This document shows, one piece after another, positions 46,784 through 55,960 of a DNA stretch of 64,000 bases. The notes below the pieces were generated by a model, which was given only the letters and a program-made list of their open reading frames with translations, had not been told where the DNA came from and ran no database searches. Made by a program: the position numbers and the translations under genes. The stretch is taken from NCBI GenBank assembly GCA_903925975.1, contig CAIYHG010000145.1, positions 47,218-111,217 of the forward strand, in the 5' to 3' direction. This stretch comes from an uncultured Acidobacteriia bacterium. Lineage in GTDB: Bacteria; Acidobacteriota; Terriglobia; Bryobacterales; Bryobacteraceae. Every line of letters starts with the position of its first letter. Positions within the stretch are counted from its first letter, which is position 1.

Positions 46784-47704
46784 ATGAACCTTGACGGCGT
46801 ATCGGAATTGTTTCTGGCCAATGTCGGGCGGATCCAAAGCCGGATCGACGAAGCCAGCCGGCAGGTCTCGTCCGGCAAGAGGATCGCAACCGCATCGGAC
46901 GCCCCGGACCGCGTGGAGCCCCTGCTGCAGCTTCGGGCCGAGAGCGCGCGAAACACCCAGATCAAATCCAATCTGTCACTGGCGCAGATGGAGTTGGAGC
47001 CTGCGGATCAGGCCCTTTCTCAAGCCATCAAACTGATGGACCGGGCGCGGGTTCTGGGCGCGCAAGGCGCCACGGGGACTCTGGACCAGAGCCAGCGCGA
47101 TTCCCTGGCTGACGAGGTTCAGAGCGTCCAGGAGCAGATGGTTGCCCTAAGTCGCACCGCGGTGCAGGGGAAGTTTCTCTTCAGTGGCGATCGGGAAGCG
47201 AGCCCGGCTTATGAACTAGACCTTACGGCGGCTTCCGGAGTAGCCGAACTGGACGCGGCCACGGCGACTGCAAGCCGCCAAGTCGAGGACCCGGCGGGCG
47301 GTTCGTTTGCCTGCTGCCTGACTGCGCGCAGCATATTCGATGCCCGCAACGCAGACGGTACGACGGCCGCAGGGAACGTGTTTGCCGCGCTGAACGATAT
47401 GCGGCTGGCGCTGACGGCGGGCGACTCGGACGCGATTCAAGCGTCGCTCAGTTCGGTCCAAGAGGCGTCCCTGCATCTCGGCCGTTCGCAATCGTTTTAC
47501 GCCACGGTTGCGAACAGAATCGATCAGGCGGAGAGTTATTCGGCCGCTTTGGGCGTCCGTCTCACAACGAGCATCAGCGAAATTGAAGATTCCGATACGG
47601 CCGCCGAGGCGCTCGAGCTGACCCAGGCGAACACGCAACTGAAGGCAGCTTTCGAAATGCGGTCGAGCCTGCCCACCACGAGCCTTTTCGATTATCTGGG
47701 CTAG
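46784..47704 (+). CDS. flgL: Flagellar hook-associated protein 3
   Basis: NVGRIQSRIDEASRQVSSGKRIATASDAPD...FLFSGDREASPAY...; flagellin-like C-term; follows flgK. Confidence 0.94.
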   Translation: MNLDGVSELFLANVGRIQSRIDEASRQVSSGKRIATASDAPDRVEPLLQLRAESARNTQIKSNLSLAQMELEPADQALSQAIKLMDRARVLGAQGATGTLDQSQRDSLADEVQSVQEQMVALSRTAVQGKFLFSGDREASPAYELDLTAASGVAELDAATATASRQVEDPAGGSFACCLTARSIFDARNADGTTAAGNVFAALNDMRLALTAGDSDAIQASLSSVQEASLHLGRSQSFYATVANRIDQAESYSAALGVRLTTSISEIEDSDTAAEALELTQANTQLKAAFEMRSSLPTTSLFDYLG

Positions 47705-47727
47705 ACTGCTGCGAGACCCGTCGGCGA

Positions 47728-48657
47728 TCAAGAAACGACGGTTCGACCCTTTCCAAGATTGCAGTCCTGGCATAGGGTCTGAAGGTTCTCCAGCGTTGTC
47801 TTGCCGCCGTTTGCTGCTGCGAGAACGTGATCGGCATTAAGTATGGTGTTCAGGTGGGTGGCGGGGCTTCGACCACACGCAAGGCAACGGAAACGATCAC
47901 GACTGAACACTTTGAACTGAAGGCCGGGGCGAACTTCACGGTTGTCAGCTTCAGCCCGGCGTAATCTCATCACGGGTTCGGCGTTGACATTCGCATGAGG
48001 CTCCGGTTCGTCTGGCGATTGCGGCTGATCGTCTGCGTTGACCCAATCCACGAAGGCTTTGAGTGTCTTCCGCCACGTTCCCCATCGGGTAACGTAGGTC
48101 TTGCCTCTTATCCTTGACGGAGGATTGAACATCTCTCGATACGTAGGTGGCCGTCCGAAGTGCGTCCAGACCTCTACAATATTCTCGAAACACTGCCGAT
48201 CCGTAAATTGCCGTGCCTGGAATGGGTGATTCGGTATGCCCGCGGCATCAAGTCCTTTGCGGAATGTTCCGAAGCGGTGCCGAATGGCCACTTCACTCGT
48301 TACAGAGTGGGCGTTGAAGTCATCCGACGTAAGCCACTCTTTTCCGACGAGGGCATGTACTCGCTTGAGTTCTGAAATCAAGTCGGCATTCGAAAGCTTC
48401 TTTGCGGGCTGGGACCGCATCTTCTGCGATACGGATTGACCAACATACATATGTCCCAAGCCAGCACGTTCCAGCGCCTCCTTCCATCCACCGATTCGGC
48501 GCCTTACGGTGGTGAGCGCCACTCTTGGAGAATGGAGTTTGTAGACGGTTTTCGTGAGCGGTTGTCCCTCCGGTAGCAGAGCGGCGATTCTGCGAACCTC
48601 GCCTAATATTGCTTCATCGGTGTAGTCGTCCAGAAAACTGATCTCGAACCTCGGCAT
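47728..48657 (-). CDS. HNH endonuclease with homing-endonuclease-associated repeats
   Basis: Repeats of type LTKTVYKLHSPRVALTTVRRRIGGWKEALERAGL / PPTYREMFNPPSRIRGKTYVTRWGTWRKTLKAF, plus HNH FSRDRFRCLACGRSPATHLNTILNADHVLAAANGGKTTLENLQTLCQDCNLGKG. Confidence 0.92.
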   Translation of the reverse strand: MPRFEISFLDDYTDEAILGEVRRIAALLPEGQPLTKTVYKLHSPRVALTTVRRRIGGWKEALERAGLGHMYVGQSVSQKMRSQPAKKLSNADLISELKRVHALVGKEWLTSDDFNAHSVTSEVAIRHRFGTFRKGLDAAGIPNHPFQARQFTDRQCFENIVEVWTHFGRPPTYREMFNPPSRIRGKTYVTRWGTWRKTLKAFVDWVNADDQPQSPDEPEPHANVNAEPVMRLRRAEADNREVRPGLQFKVFSRDRFRCLACGRSPATHLNTILNADHVLAAANGGKTTLENLQTLCQDCNLGKGRTVVS

Positions 48658-48753
48658 TGCTCTCGTTCATTATCAGACGTTTGCGGTGTAAGGTGCCAGT
48701 GGATAACTGAGGGATGGGCTTGCCGTGATCCTTTGCCGGCGCGCTTCTGCCGC

Positions 48754-50589
48754 CTACCAGATGTACTCTTTGGCTAAATCGCGCTTGTCGTAGCCGTCTA
48801 GCACGTGGACTACGCGGATCTTCTTCAGAGATACCGGTGAAAGCTGGCCGACGGGGATATAGATGATCGTGCGGCCTACGCGCGCGGCGATGGTCCGGAA
48901 GATGGAACGCGGGGGCTTTGCGGCTACATATACGACGAGGCGGTGGATGGAGTAATCTATCGCGGCGAGCAGCAGGCGCTCGGCTTTCGATTCGGCTACG
49001 TCGAAATCCGGATCGCGCCAAACATCGTACATTCGCCTGGGGGGCAGGCTCATCAGGAAGCCGCCATATTCGGCGCGGCCGATACCGGGTCCAACCAAAT
49101 TATCGAAGGGGTTGGTGGAATAGAACGCCATGTCCGATTCGTTCTGATTCTCTCCGAGCCAGGTGGTCAGGTAGGGGTAGCGGTCGTCCCGGCCTTCGTC
49201 GAAGACAACGACCAAAGAGCCCACTTCGCCCTGGACCTTCTGGAACTGGCGGACGTAGATGCGGCCCTCGTACCAGCGGCGAATGGTCTCGCGCATATCG
49301 ATGCCGTCCAGGATCGAGGTAGTGAACGGCTCCACGCGGACGCGCTCCTCGGAAAGGATGCTCTTGCCTTTGCGTTTGAGGTAGCGCCCGTAATCCTCCA
49401 CCACCAGATCTTCCGGCGGGTAGGAGCAGATGCCGGAACCATCGAGTTGGCTGGCCCACTCTCCGGGGACGGCCTCCTCGGGCCTCGGCTTCAGGGCGTA
49501 GGGCCGCAACCTGCGCTTCAGGCTGGGCAGACGCCGGCGCAGACGAATGCGCCGGGTTTCGGTCCACATCTCATCGCCCGAGATGCGCACGGTGAGCATG
49601 CCGGCTTCGGTCTTCTGGGGCGGATAGCGGCCGGCAGACTGCCAGACTTCCCAGGCATAGTTATCATCGACGATGCTGCGGGCGGCTACGCACAGATCGT
49701 AAACTCCGGGCGTAAGATCGTGGCCGGCCAGCGCGAGGTTGCGGGCGTAACGGGCGAGCAGCCGTCTCTGCCAGTGCGCCACGCGTTCGCCGGTGGAGGT
49801 CTCGTAGGATTTCTCCGCCTCAAGAAGGACGCTCCATTGGGCATGGCGGCGGTCCACGAGGCGCGTTTCGGCGCGCGTCTGCCGAAACTCCTCGTAGCGC
49901 CACTGCAAAGCGGGGTAATCGAGCACGATCTCGGCGAGCGAATCGGGATGGGGGTTGAACAGCTCGACGCCCTCGCGGTGAATGCGCGTCATGGGCTGGG
50001 CCTGCGGTTCCTCCATGGCGTCGAGTACCGGGTCGAGCAGGTTCAGGGAGATGACCACCAGAACGTCCGCCGTCGGGTCGGCGCCCTGGAGCTTCCAGGC
50101 GATTCCCGCCGCGTGTCTTTCGGTTTCCTCGCTTCGCGGCTGGGGATAGACGCGGTAGGCCTCAATGTACGCCGCAAGGCCGATATGGCGGATGGCGTAG
50201 GGATCGGGATACGCGTCGAGCAAGTGGGGACGAACGCCGGCTTCCGGGTCGGCGAAGACGATTTCAGCCCCGACTTCGAGGCCGGTGCGTATGGCCTCGG
50301 TGAACGGATCGCCGGGTTCCACGGTGACGTAGACGGCCTGGGTATCGCCCTCCGATTCGTCGGGATAGAAGATCAGGGACATCTCGGGCAGACGCTCCAC
50401 TCCGCGGAGCCACGCGGCTTGGAGGCTGGCCGGCAATTCGAGCGCAACCACTTGGGGCTTCAGGCGCAGAATCGCCTCGCGCACCTCAACGGAGAACTCC
50501 AGCCGCCCGGGGACTACCGGGAAATAGGTAAACTGCCCGCGTTGAAGGCTGGCCAGGTCAGGAAGTGGTGTGCCTTGTTCTCCCGGCAT
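48754..50589 (-). CDS. Uncharacterised protein of about 611 aa, operonic with MoxR-type ATPase
   Basis: N-terminal LKPQVVALELPASLQAAWLRGVERLP... resembles TraB/DUF5682-type starts (tentative). 32-nt overlap with the upstream MoxR gene. Start set at MPGEQGTPLPDLASL. Confidence 0.75.
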   Translation of the reverse strand: MPGEQGTPLPDLASLQRGQFTYFPVVPGRLEFSVEVREAILRLKPQVVALELPASLQAAWLRGVERLPEMSLIFYPDESEGDTQAVYVTVEPGDPFTEAIRTGLEVGAEIVFADPEAGVRPHLLDAYPDPYAIRHIGLAAYIEAYRVYPQPRSEETERHAAGIAWKLQGADPTADVLVVISLNLLDPVLDAMEEPQAQPMTRIHREGVELFNPHPDSLAEIVLDYPALQWRYEEFRQTRAETRLVDRRHAQWSVLLEAEKSYETSTGERVAHWQRRLLARYARNLALAGHDLTPGVYDLCVAARSIVDDNYAWEVWQSAGRYPPQKTEAGMLTVRISGDEMWTETRRIRLRRRLPSLKRRLRPYALKPRPEEAVPGEWASQLDGSGICSYPPEDLVVEDYGRYLKRKGKSILSEERVRVEPFTTSILDGIDMRETIRRWYEGRIYVRQFQKVQGEVGSLVVVFDEGRDDRYPYLTTWLGENQNESDMAFYSTNPFDNLVGPGIGRAEYGGFLMSLPPRRMYDVWRDPDFDVAESKAERLLLAAIDYSIHRLVVYVAAKPPRSIFRTIAARVGRTIIYIPVGQLSPVSLKKIRVVHVLDGYDKRDLAKEYIW

Positions 50590-51400
50590 ATCGCAGCGCC
50601 TCTTCTCCCAGCACCTGCATGATCGACAGTTCGAGAGCCTCAACCTCGTGCGTATGCGCGGTGGCCAGGCTCTTCAGCTTGATGGCGAAGCGGCCGATGT
50701 TGATGCCGTCGCGGACGGTATACCGCTCGTCGGCGGCATGGGCGGCCTGGAGGAAATCGGTGACGTAGCGCAGAATGCGTTCTTCGGCGAAGGGCAGGTT
50801 CTCGCGCAGAATCTGATATTCCTCATCGCGCTCGGGGAAGTCGATGAAGATCTGCGGTTGCAGCCGCGAATGGATGTACTCGGGCAACTCGAACGTGGAG
50901 GCGTCGTCGTTCATCGTGGCGACCATCCGGAACTGCGGGTGGGCCTTGATCTTGATGCCGGCGACGATCGATTCCACGTAGCGGCGGTTATCGAGCAGCG
51001 GCGCGAGCGAGGCCCAGCTCTTCTCGCTCATGCGGTTGCCTTCGTCGAGGATAGCGACGCCGCCGCGGATCATGGCCGTGACAAGCGGAGACGCCACATA
51101 GCGGAGCCGGCCCTCGCCCTCGATGACGGGCGTGACCAGCAAGTCTTCGGGCCGCGTATCCATGGTCGCCTGGAGGATGTAGGCGTCGCGGCCCATGCGC
51201 CGGGCGGCGGCGTACGCGAGCGTAGTCTTGCCGACGCCGGGCTTGCCGAGCAGCCGTGGGTTCATCGGCAGATCCTGGTCGTTCACCACCATCCAGGCGG
51301 CCAACAACTGCCGCATCAGCTCATCCTGGCCGACCCACTGCGAGGTCAGGTCGTCCGGATGGGCCAAGTGGAGCGTAACGCCTTCGATCTCGACCGTCAT
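50558..51400 (-). CDS. MoxR-family AAA+ ATPase
   Basis: GKPGVGKTTLAYAAARRMGRD...GGVAILDEGNRMSEKSWASLAPLLDNRRYVES...FRMVATMNDD. Confidence 0.93.
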   Translation of the reverse strand: MTVEIEGVTLHLAHPDDLTSQWVGQDELMRQLLAAWMVVNDQDLPMNPRLLGKPGVGKTTLAYAAARRMGRDAYILQATMDTRPEDLLVTPVIEGEGRLRYVASPLVTAMIRGGVAILDEGNRMSEKSWASLAPLLDNRRYVESIVAGIKIKAHPQFRMVATMNDDASTFELPEYIHSRLQPQIFIDFPERDEEYQILRENLPFAEERILRYVTDFLQAAHAADERYTVRDGINIGRFAIKLKSLATAHTHEVEALELSIMQVLGEEALRYAGRTRHTTS

Positions 51401-51446
51401 AGCCTATCCATTATGCTCCAAGCGGCCCGGCGCCGGACCGCTGCTG

Positions 51447-51965
51447 CTAAGGCGTTCTGTCGGGCGCCGAGGCCGCGGCGCCGAGGTGTCTGTGAAATCC
51501 GAGGTCGCCAGCGGAGAGCTTGGCGGCGAACATAATTTGGCCCGCGTGCAAAGCGAAGTGCTCGACCACATGGTATATGGCCTCAAGCACGGTTAGATCG
51601 AAACGCTGGATGACCACCCGCTCGGTCAGGCGGCTGGGCGGCGTCTCCGTCAGGACGCCCACAGCCTCTTCTACTACGGCTCGCAGGCGCGTACGCAGTT
51701 CCACCGCGGACGCGCCGCCGCGAGCGCTAAACTCGGCATCCCGATCGCGCGTGTTAGGACGGCCGCCAACTCCCCCCGTAATCCATTGCCGCACGTTGCC
51801 GCACAGGTGGAGAACCAGGTTGCCCACCGAGTTCGCGTCCTCGCTCCCCCGGGCCCAGATCTGCTGGTCGTTCATCTTGCCAAGGCAGACCTCGACTTGC
51901 TCCGTGAGTTGCCGTAACTTCCGGATCGAAAAATCCAGGAAGACGCTTTCGAGTAGCTCGGGCAC
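51447..51965 (-). CDS. DinB-like four-helix protein
   Basis: SVGNLVLHLCGNVRQWITGGVGG...VLEAIYHVVEHFALHAGQIMFAAKL: DinB_2 His pattern. Confidence 0.85.
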   Translation of the reverse strand: MPELLESVFLDFSIRKLRQLTEQVEVCLGKMNDQQIWARGSEDANSVGNLVLHLCGNVRQWITGGVGGRPNTRDRDAEFSARGGASAVELRTRLRAVVEEAVGVLTETPPSRLTERVVIQRFDLTVLEAIYHVVEHFALHAGQIMFAAKLSAGDLGFHRHLGAAASAPDRTP

Positions 51966-51968
51966 TTC

Positions 51969-52142
51969 TTAACCTCGCCGTTTGGCCGCGGTCTTCTTTA
52001 CGGCCGTCTTCTTGGTGACCGTCTTCTTGGCTGCCGGCTTCTTTGCAGCAGCGCTCTTCTTCGCGGCAGGGGCCTTCGCCGGTGCGGCCTTCTTTGCGAC
52101 CGCAGTCTTGGTGGATGTGGAACTCTTCTTCTTAGTTGCCAT
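51969..52142 (-). CDS. Histone H1-like Lys/Ala-rich small protein
   Basis: MATKKKSSTSTKTAVAKKAAPAKAPAAKKSAAAKKPAAKKTVTKKTAVKKTAAKRRG. Confidence 0.8.
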   Translation of the reverse strand: MATKKKSSTSTKTAVAKKAAPAKAPAAKKSAAAKKPAAKKTVTKKTAVKKTAAKRRG

Positions 52143-52259
52143 GATTACTCCCACAAAGAGTATAGCGTTGCCTCAAAACATCCCAGCGCAAAGCACGAGA
52201 TAAATCGCACGCTCCACGCAGAGACAAACGACGCGTGTGTATCCTAGACACAGGACATC

Positions 52260-53600
52260 ATGCAGGCTCCGATTCACATTATTGGCGGCGGACTGGCGGG
52301 ACCGGAGGCGGCATGGCAGGCCGCGCGGCGCGGCGCGCGGGTTGTTCTGCATGAAATGCGCCCCGAGCGCACGACGCCCGCTCACCAGACCGGGCAACTG
52401 GCGGAACTGGTGTGCAGCAACTCGCTGAAATCGGAGCAGGAGAACACGGCGTCTTGGCTGCTGAAGGAAGAACTGCGGCGGCTCGATTCGCTGCTGCTAA
52501 GGGCTGCCGAGGCGGCGCGAGTGCCGGGAGGGCATGCGCTGACGGTTGACCGCGGGCGCTTTGCGGCCGAGGTCACCGCGGCCATAGAAGGGGAGCCGCT
52601 GATTGAAGTGCGCCGCGAGGAAGTGACGGCGCTTCCCGAGGGAATCACGGTGATTGCCAGCGGGCCGCTCACGAGCGAGGCGCTGGCCGCGGAGATCGCG
52701 CGCGCCACCGGCTCGGGCCGGCTGTTCTTCTATGACAGCATCAGCCCCATCGTGGACGCGGAGACGGTGGATACCAGCGTTGCGTTTTGGGCGTCGCGCT
52801 ATGGCAAGTCGAGCACCGGCACCGACGACTACCTGAACTGTCCGTTCGACCGCGAGCAGTACGAACGGTTTCTCGATGCGCTGCTTGAAGCCCAGAACGT
52901 GACCGCGCACATCGCTGAAGATCGCACGCCATTTTTCGAAGCGTGCCTGCCCATTGAGGAACTGGCCCGCAGGGGCCGCGACACGCTGCGCTTCGGGCCG
53001 ATGAAGCCGATGGGTTTGACCGATCCGCGAACGGGGAGGCGGCCCTGGGCGGTGGTGCAGTTACGGCAGGAAAACGTGCGCGCCCTCAGCTTCAACCTGG
53101 TGGGCTTTCAGAACCATCTGAAATTCGGCGATCAGGCCCGCATTCTGCGCCTGATTCCCGGGCTGGAGAAGGCCGAGTTCCTGCGGTTCGGGCAGATGCA
53201 CAGGAACACGTATATCAACGCTCCGGCGCTTCTTGCGGCCACGCTGCAAATGCGGACGCGGCCCGAGGTTCTATTCGCGGGCCAGATATCGGGCGTCGAA
53301 GGCTACGTGGAAGCTATCGCCACCGGCCTTGTGGCCGGAATGAACGCGGCGTCGCTGGCTACGGGCGTTCAGCCGCAGGCTCCTCCGAGGGCCACGGCGC
53401 TCGGGTCGCTTTGCCATTACGTTTCGGGCGCCGACCCGGTGGGGTACCAACCGGCCAATATTACGTTCGATCTGCTGCCGGCCCTGGATGAAGAGACGCG
53501 CCAGCGTCTGCGGCGCGATAAGAAGGCGCGGCGCGCGGAGGTGTGCAGGCGGGCGCTTGAGGCATTCGAAGCGTATCGCCTGGAGCGGGCGCATGTCTGA
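52260..53600 (+). CDS. trmFO: Methylenetetrahydrofolate--tRNA-(uracil-5-)-methyltransferase TrmFO
   Basis: IHIIGGGLAGPEAAWQAARRGARVVLHEMRPERTTPAHQTGQLAELVCSNSLKSEQENTASWLLKEELRRLDSL. Confidence 0.98.
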   Translation: MQAPIHIIGGGLAGPEAAWQAARRGARVVLHEMRPERTTPAHQTGQLAELVCSNSLKSEQENTASWLLKEELRRLDSLLLRAAEAARVPGGHALTVDRGRFAAEVTAAIEGEPLIEVRREEVTALPEGITVIASGPLTSEALAAEIARATGSGRLFFYDSISPIVDAETVDTSVAFWASRYGKSSTGTDDYLNCPFDREQYERFLDALLEAQNVTAHIAEDRTPFFEACLPIEELARRGRDTLRFGPMKPMGLTDPRTGRRPWAVVQLRQENVRALSFNLVGFQNHLKFGDQARILRLIPGLEKAEFLRFGQMHRNTYINAPALLAATLQMRTRPEVLFAGQISGVEGYVEAIATGLVAGMNAASLATGVQPQAPPRATALGSLCHYVSGADPVGYQPANITFDLLPALDEETRQRLRRDKKARRAEVCRRALEAFEAYRLERAHV

Positions 53601-54489
53601 GCTTTCCGAAGGCATCGGGGGCTACATTGACGACCTTCACCGCGGTGGGGCGTCGGAACATACGGTGCGCGCCTATGCCTCGGATCTGACGGAATTTCTG
53701 GAATATCTCTCGCCGCCCGAGTGCGAGCCCCCGGCTGCGGGCGACATCGACACCCTGATCTTCCGCGAATGGCTGCTGAATCTATACGAGAAGAAACTCG
53801 CGGCGGTCACCATCCGGAGAAAGCTCGCCGCCGTGCGCGGGTTGTTCGGGTATTTGCGCCGCACGGGCGTGGTGCAGGCGAACCTGGCGAAAGTCGTGCT
53901 GACGCCGCGGGCGCCCAAGCGCCTGCCGGAAGTGATGACGCCCAGCGAGGCCATCGCCCTGATGGAAGGCGCCGGCACAGGCCCCGGCGAGAGGCCGTTC
54001 CCGGCGCGCGACCGCGCGATCTTTGAACTGCTCTACGGGTGCGGGGTGCGCGTGGGCGAACTGGCGGGAATCAATTTGGACGACCTGGACCGGACTGAGA
54101 ACTGGGTTCGCATCCGCGGCAAAGGAAAGAAGGAGCGGCAGGTTCCGATTCCGGGCAAAGCGGTGGAAGCGTTGAACCGGTATATTGCCGGGCGTCCGGT
54201 GGTCCACGGCGAGAATGCGCTTTTCCTGAACCATCGCGGCGGGCGTTTGACCGATCGGGGAATCCGGGCGATCGTCAAGTTCTACGCGACGTACATCGCC
54301 GCGGACCCCTCGATTCACCCGCATAGTTTCCGGCACGCGTACGCGACGCATCTACTTTCGGACGGCGCCGACCTCCGCTCTATACAGGAGTTACTCGGGC
54401 ACGCCCGGCTCTCCACCACGCAGAAATACACGCAGGTCTCGCTGACCGACCTGATGGCCGTATATAACAAGGCCCACCCGAAGGCATAG
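53593..54489 (+). CDS. xerC: Tyrosine recombinase XerC
   Basis: Core-binding N-domain; catalytic R..H-x-x-R..Y: GCGVRVGEL...HPHSFRHAYATHLLSDGADLRSIQELLGHARLSTTQKYTQVS. Start overlaps the trmFO stop. Confidence 0.96.
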   Translation: MSELSEGIGGYIDDLHRGGASEHTVRAYASDLTEFLEYLSPPECEPPAAGDIDTLIFREWLLNLYEKKLAAVTIRRKLAAVRGLFGYLRRTGVVQANLAKVVLTPRAPKRLPEVMTPSEAIALMEGAGTGPGERPFPARDRAIFELLYGCGVRVGELAGINLDDLDRTENWVRIRGKGKKERQVPIPGKAVEALNRYIAGRPVVHGENALFLNHRGGRLTDRGIRAIVKFYATYIAADPSIHPHSFRHAYATHLLSDGADLRSIQELLGHARLSTTQKYTQVSLTDLMAVYNKAHPKA

Positions 54490-54494
54490 TCCGC

Positions 54495-55838
54495 ATGGCG
54501 CACCTTGTGAGCGATCTCAAGCGGGAATTTCGGCCCATGCTCCACTTGGCCGCTCCGCTCGCGCTCGCCGAGTTGGGCTGGATCGCCATGGGCGCCGTGG
54601 ATACGGTGATGGCCGGGCCGCTGGGGCCGGCCGCGCTCGGCGCCGGCAGTCTGGGGGCCACGCTGTTCTATCCCATCGCCATCGGCGGCACAGGCCTTCT
54701 GCTGGGGATGGATACGCTGGTGGCGCGATCGTTCGGTGGTGACGACCAGCTCGAGTGCCGCCGCACATTGGTGAGCGGGTTCTGGCTCGCGACGGCGCTC
54801 GCGCCCGTGCTCATGATCGCGCTTTGGGCGCTGATTCCGCTGCTTGAGGCGCTAGGCACGAACCCGGCGGTGCTCGCGCATTTCGAGCCGTATCTGAAGG
54901 CGCTGCTGTGGGGCGTTGCGCCCTTGCTTTACTACACCGCGTTCCGGCGCTACCTGCAGGCCGTGAACGTAGTCAAGCCGGTGACGTTTGCCTTTGTGAG
55001 CGCCAACCTGGTGAATGTGGCCGGCAACTACGCGCTGATGTACGGGCACTGGGGCTTCGCGGCGATGGGCCTGAAAGGCTCGGGCTATTCGACATCGGCG
55101 GCGCGCCTCTATATGGCGGCCGTTCTGCTGGGCGCGGTGATCTGGAATGAACGGAAGACGGGAAATCCCCTCTTGCGAATATCCTGGCGGCCGCACCTCG
55201 ATCGTTTGCGGGGCCTCGCGGCGCTGGGCTTCCCGGCCGCGTTGCAGATGCTCCTGGAGGGGGCCGTGTTTGGAATCGTGACGGTTTTCGCGGCCCGTCT
55301 GGATGCGGTTTCGCTGGCGGCTCACGGCGTGGCGATCAACGTCACCTCGACAACGTACATGGTTCCTCTGGGCATCAGTTCGGCTGCCGCGGTTCGCGTG
55401 GGGCAGGCGGCGGGCCGTGGAGATTCGCGGGGCATCGCCGCATCCGGGTGGTCCGCTTTGATGCTGGCGGCGTTGTTCATGGGCGGCGCGGGGTGCGCGC
55501 TTTGGGCGGTTCCAAACTGGATCGTAGGGATCTATACGCGCGATACAGCGGTAATCACGGCGGGCGCGGCGCTGCTGCGGATCGCGGCGTTCTTCCAGCT
55601 TTTCGACGGCCTTCAGGTGGTGGCCACAGGCGCGCTGCGAGGGGTTGGGGATACGCGCACGCCCATGCTGGCGCACTTCGGCGGATATTGGGCTGCGGGC
55701 CTGCCCATCGCGTATATCCTGTGTTTCCCGCTCGGCTGGGGCGCCCGGGGGATATGGGCCGGCCTGAGCGCGGCGCTGATACTAATCGGGTCGGCGCTAG
55801 TGGCGTGCTGGGCCTCAAAGGTCAAGCGGCTCAAGTAG
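54495..55838 (+). CDS. MATE-family efflux transporter
   Basis: LAAPLALAELGWIAMGAVDTVMAGPLGPAALGAGSLGATLFYP...; 12-TM MATE pattern. Confidence 0.95.
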   Translation: MAHLVSDLKREFRPMLHLAAPLALAELGWIAMGAVDTVMAGPLGPAALGAGSLGATLFYPIAIGGTGLLLGMDTLVARSFGGDDQLECRRTLVSGFWLATALAPVLMIALWALIPLLEALGTNPAVLAHFEPYLKALLWGVAPLLYYTAFRRYLQAVNVVKPVTFAFVSANLVNVAGNYALMYGHWGFAAMGLKGSGYSTSAARLYMAAVLLGAVIWNERKTGNPLLRISWRPHLDRLRGLAALGFPAALQMLLEGAVFGIVTVFAARLDAVSLAAHGVAINVTSTTYMVPLGISSAAAVRVGQAAGRGDSRGIAASGWSALMLAALFMGGAGCALWAVPNWIVGIYTRDTAVITAGAALLRIAAFFQLFDGLQVVATGALRGVGDTRTPMLAHFGGYWAAGLPIAYILCFPLGWGARGIWAGLSAALILIGSALVACWASKVKRLK

Positions 55839-55960
55839 TTCCCCTGACGAAATCCACACGGATTTCCAGGGGTCCGAGGGCGTAACTCGATTTACGCTTG
55901 CGGCCACCGGACCGGGTGCGCCATATTGGGAATGGCGCAAAGTGGCGGACGGCGAAACAC

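Noticed and set aside
48943-50622. 559-aa plus-strand ORF
   Set aside because: Shadow of the MoxR-linked gene; no recognisable motif.
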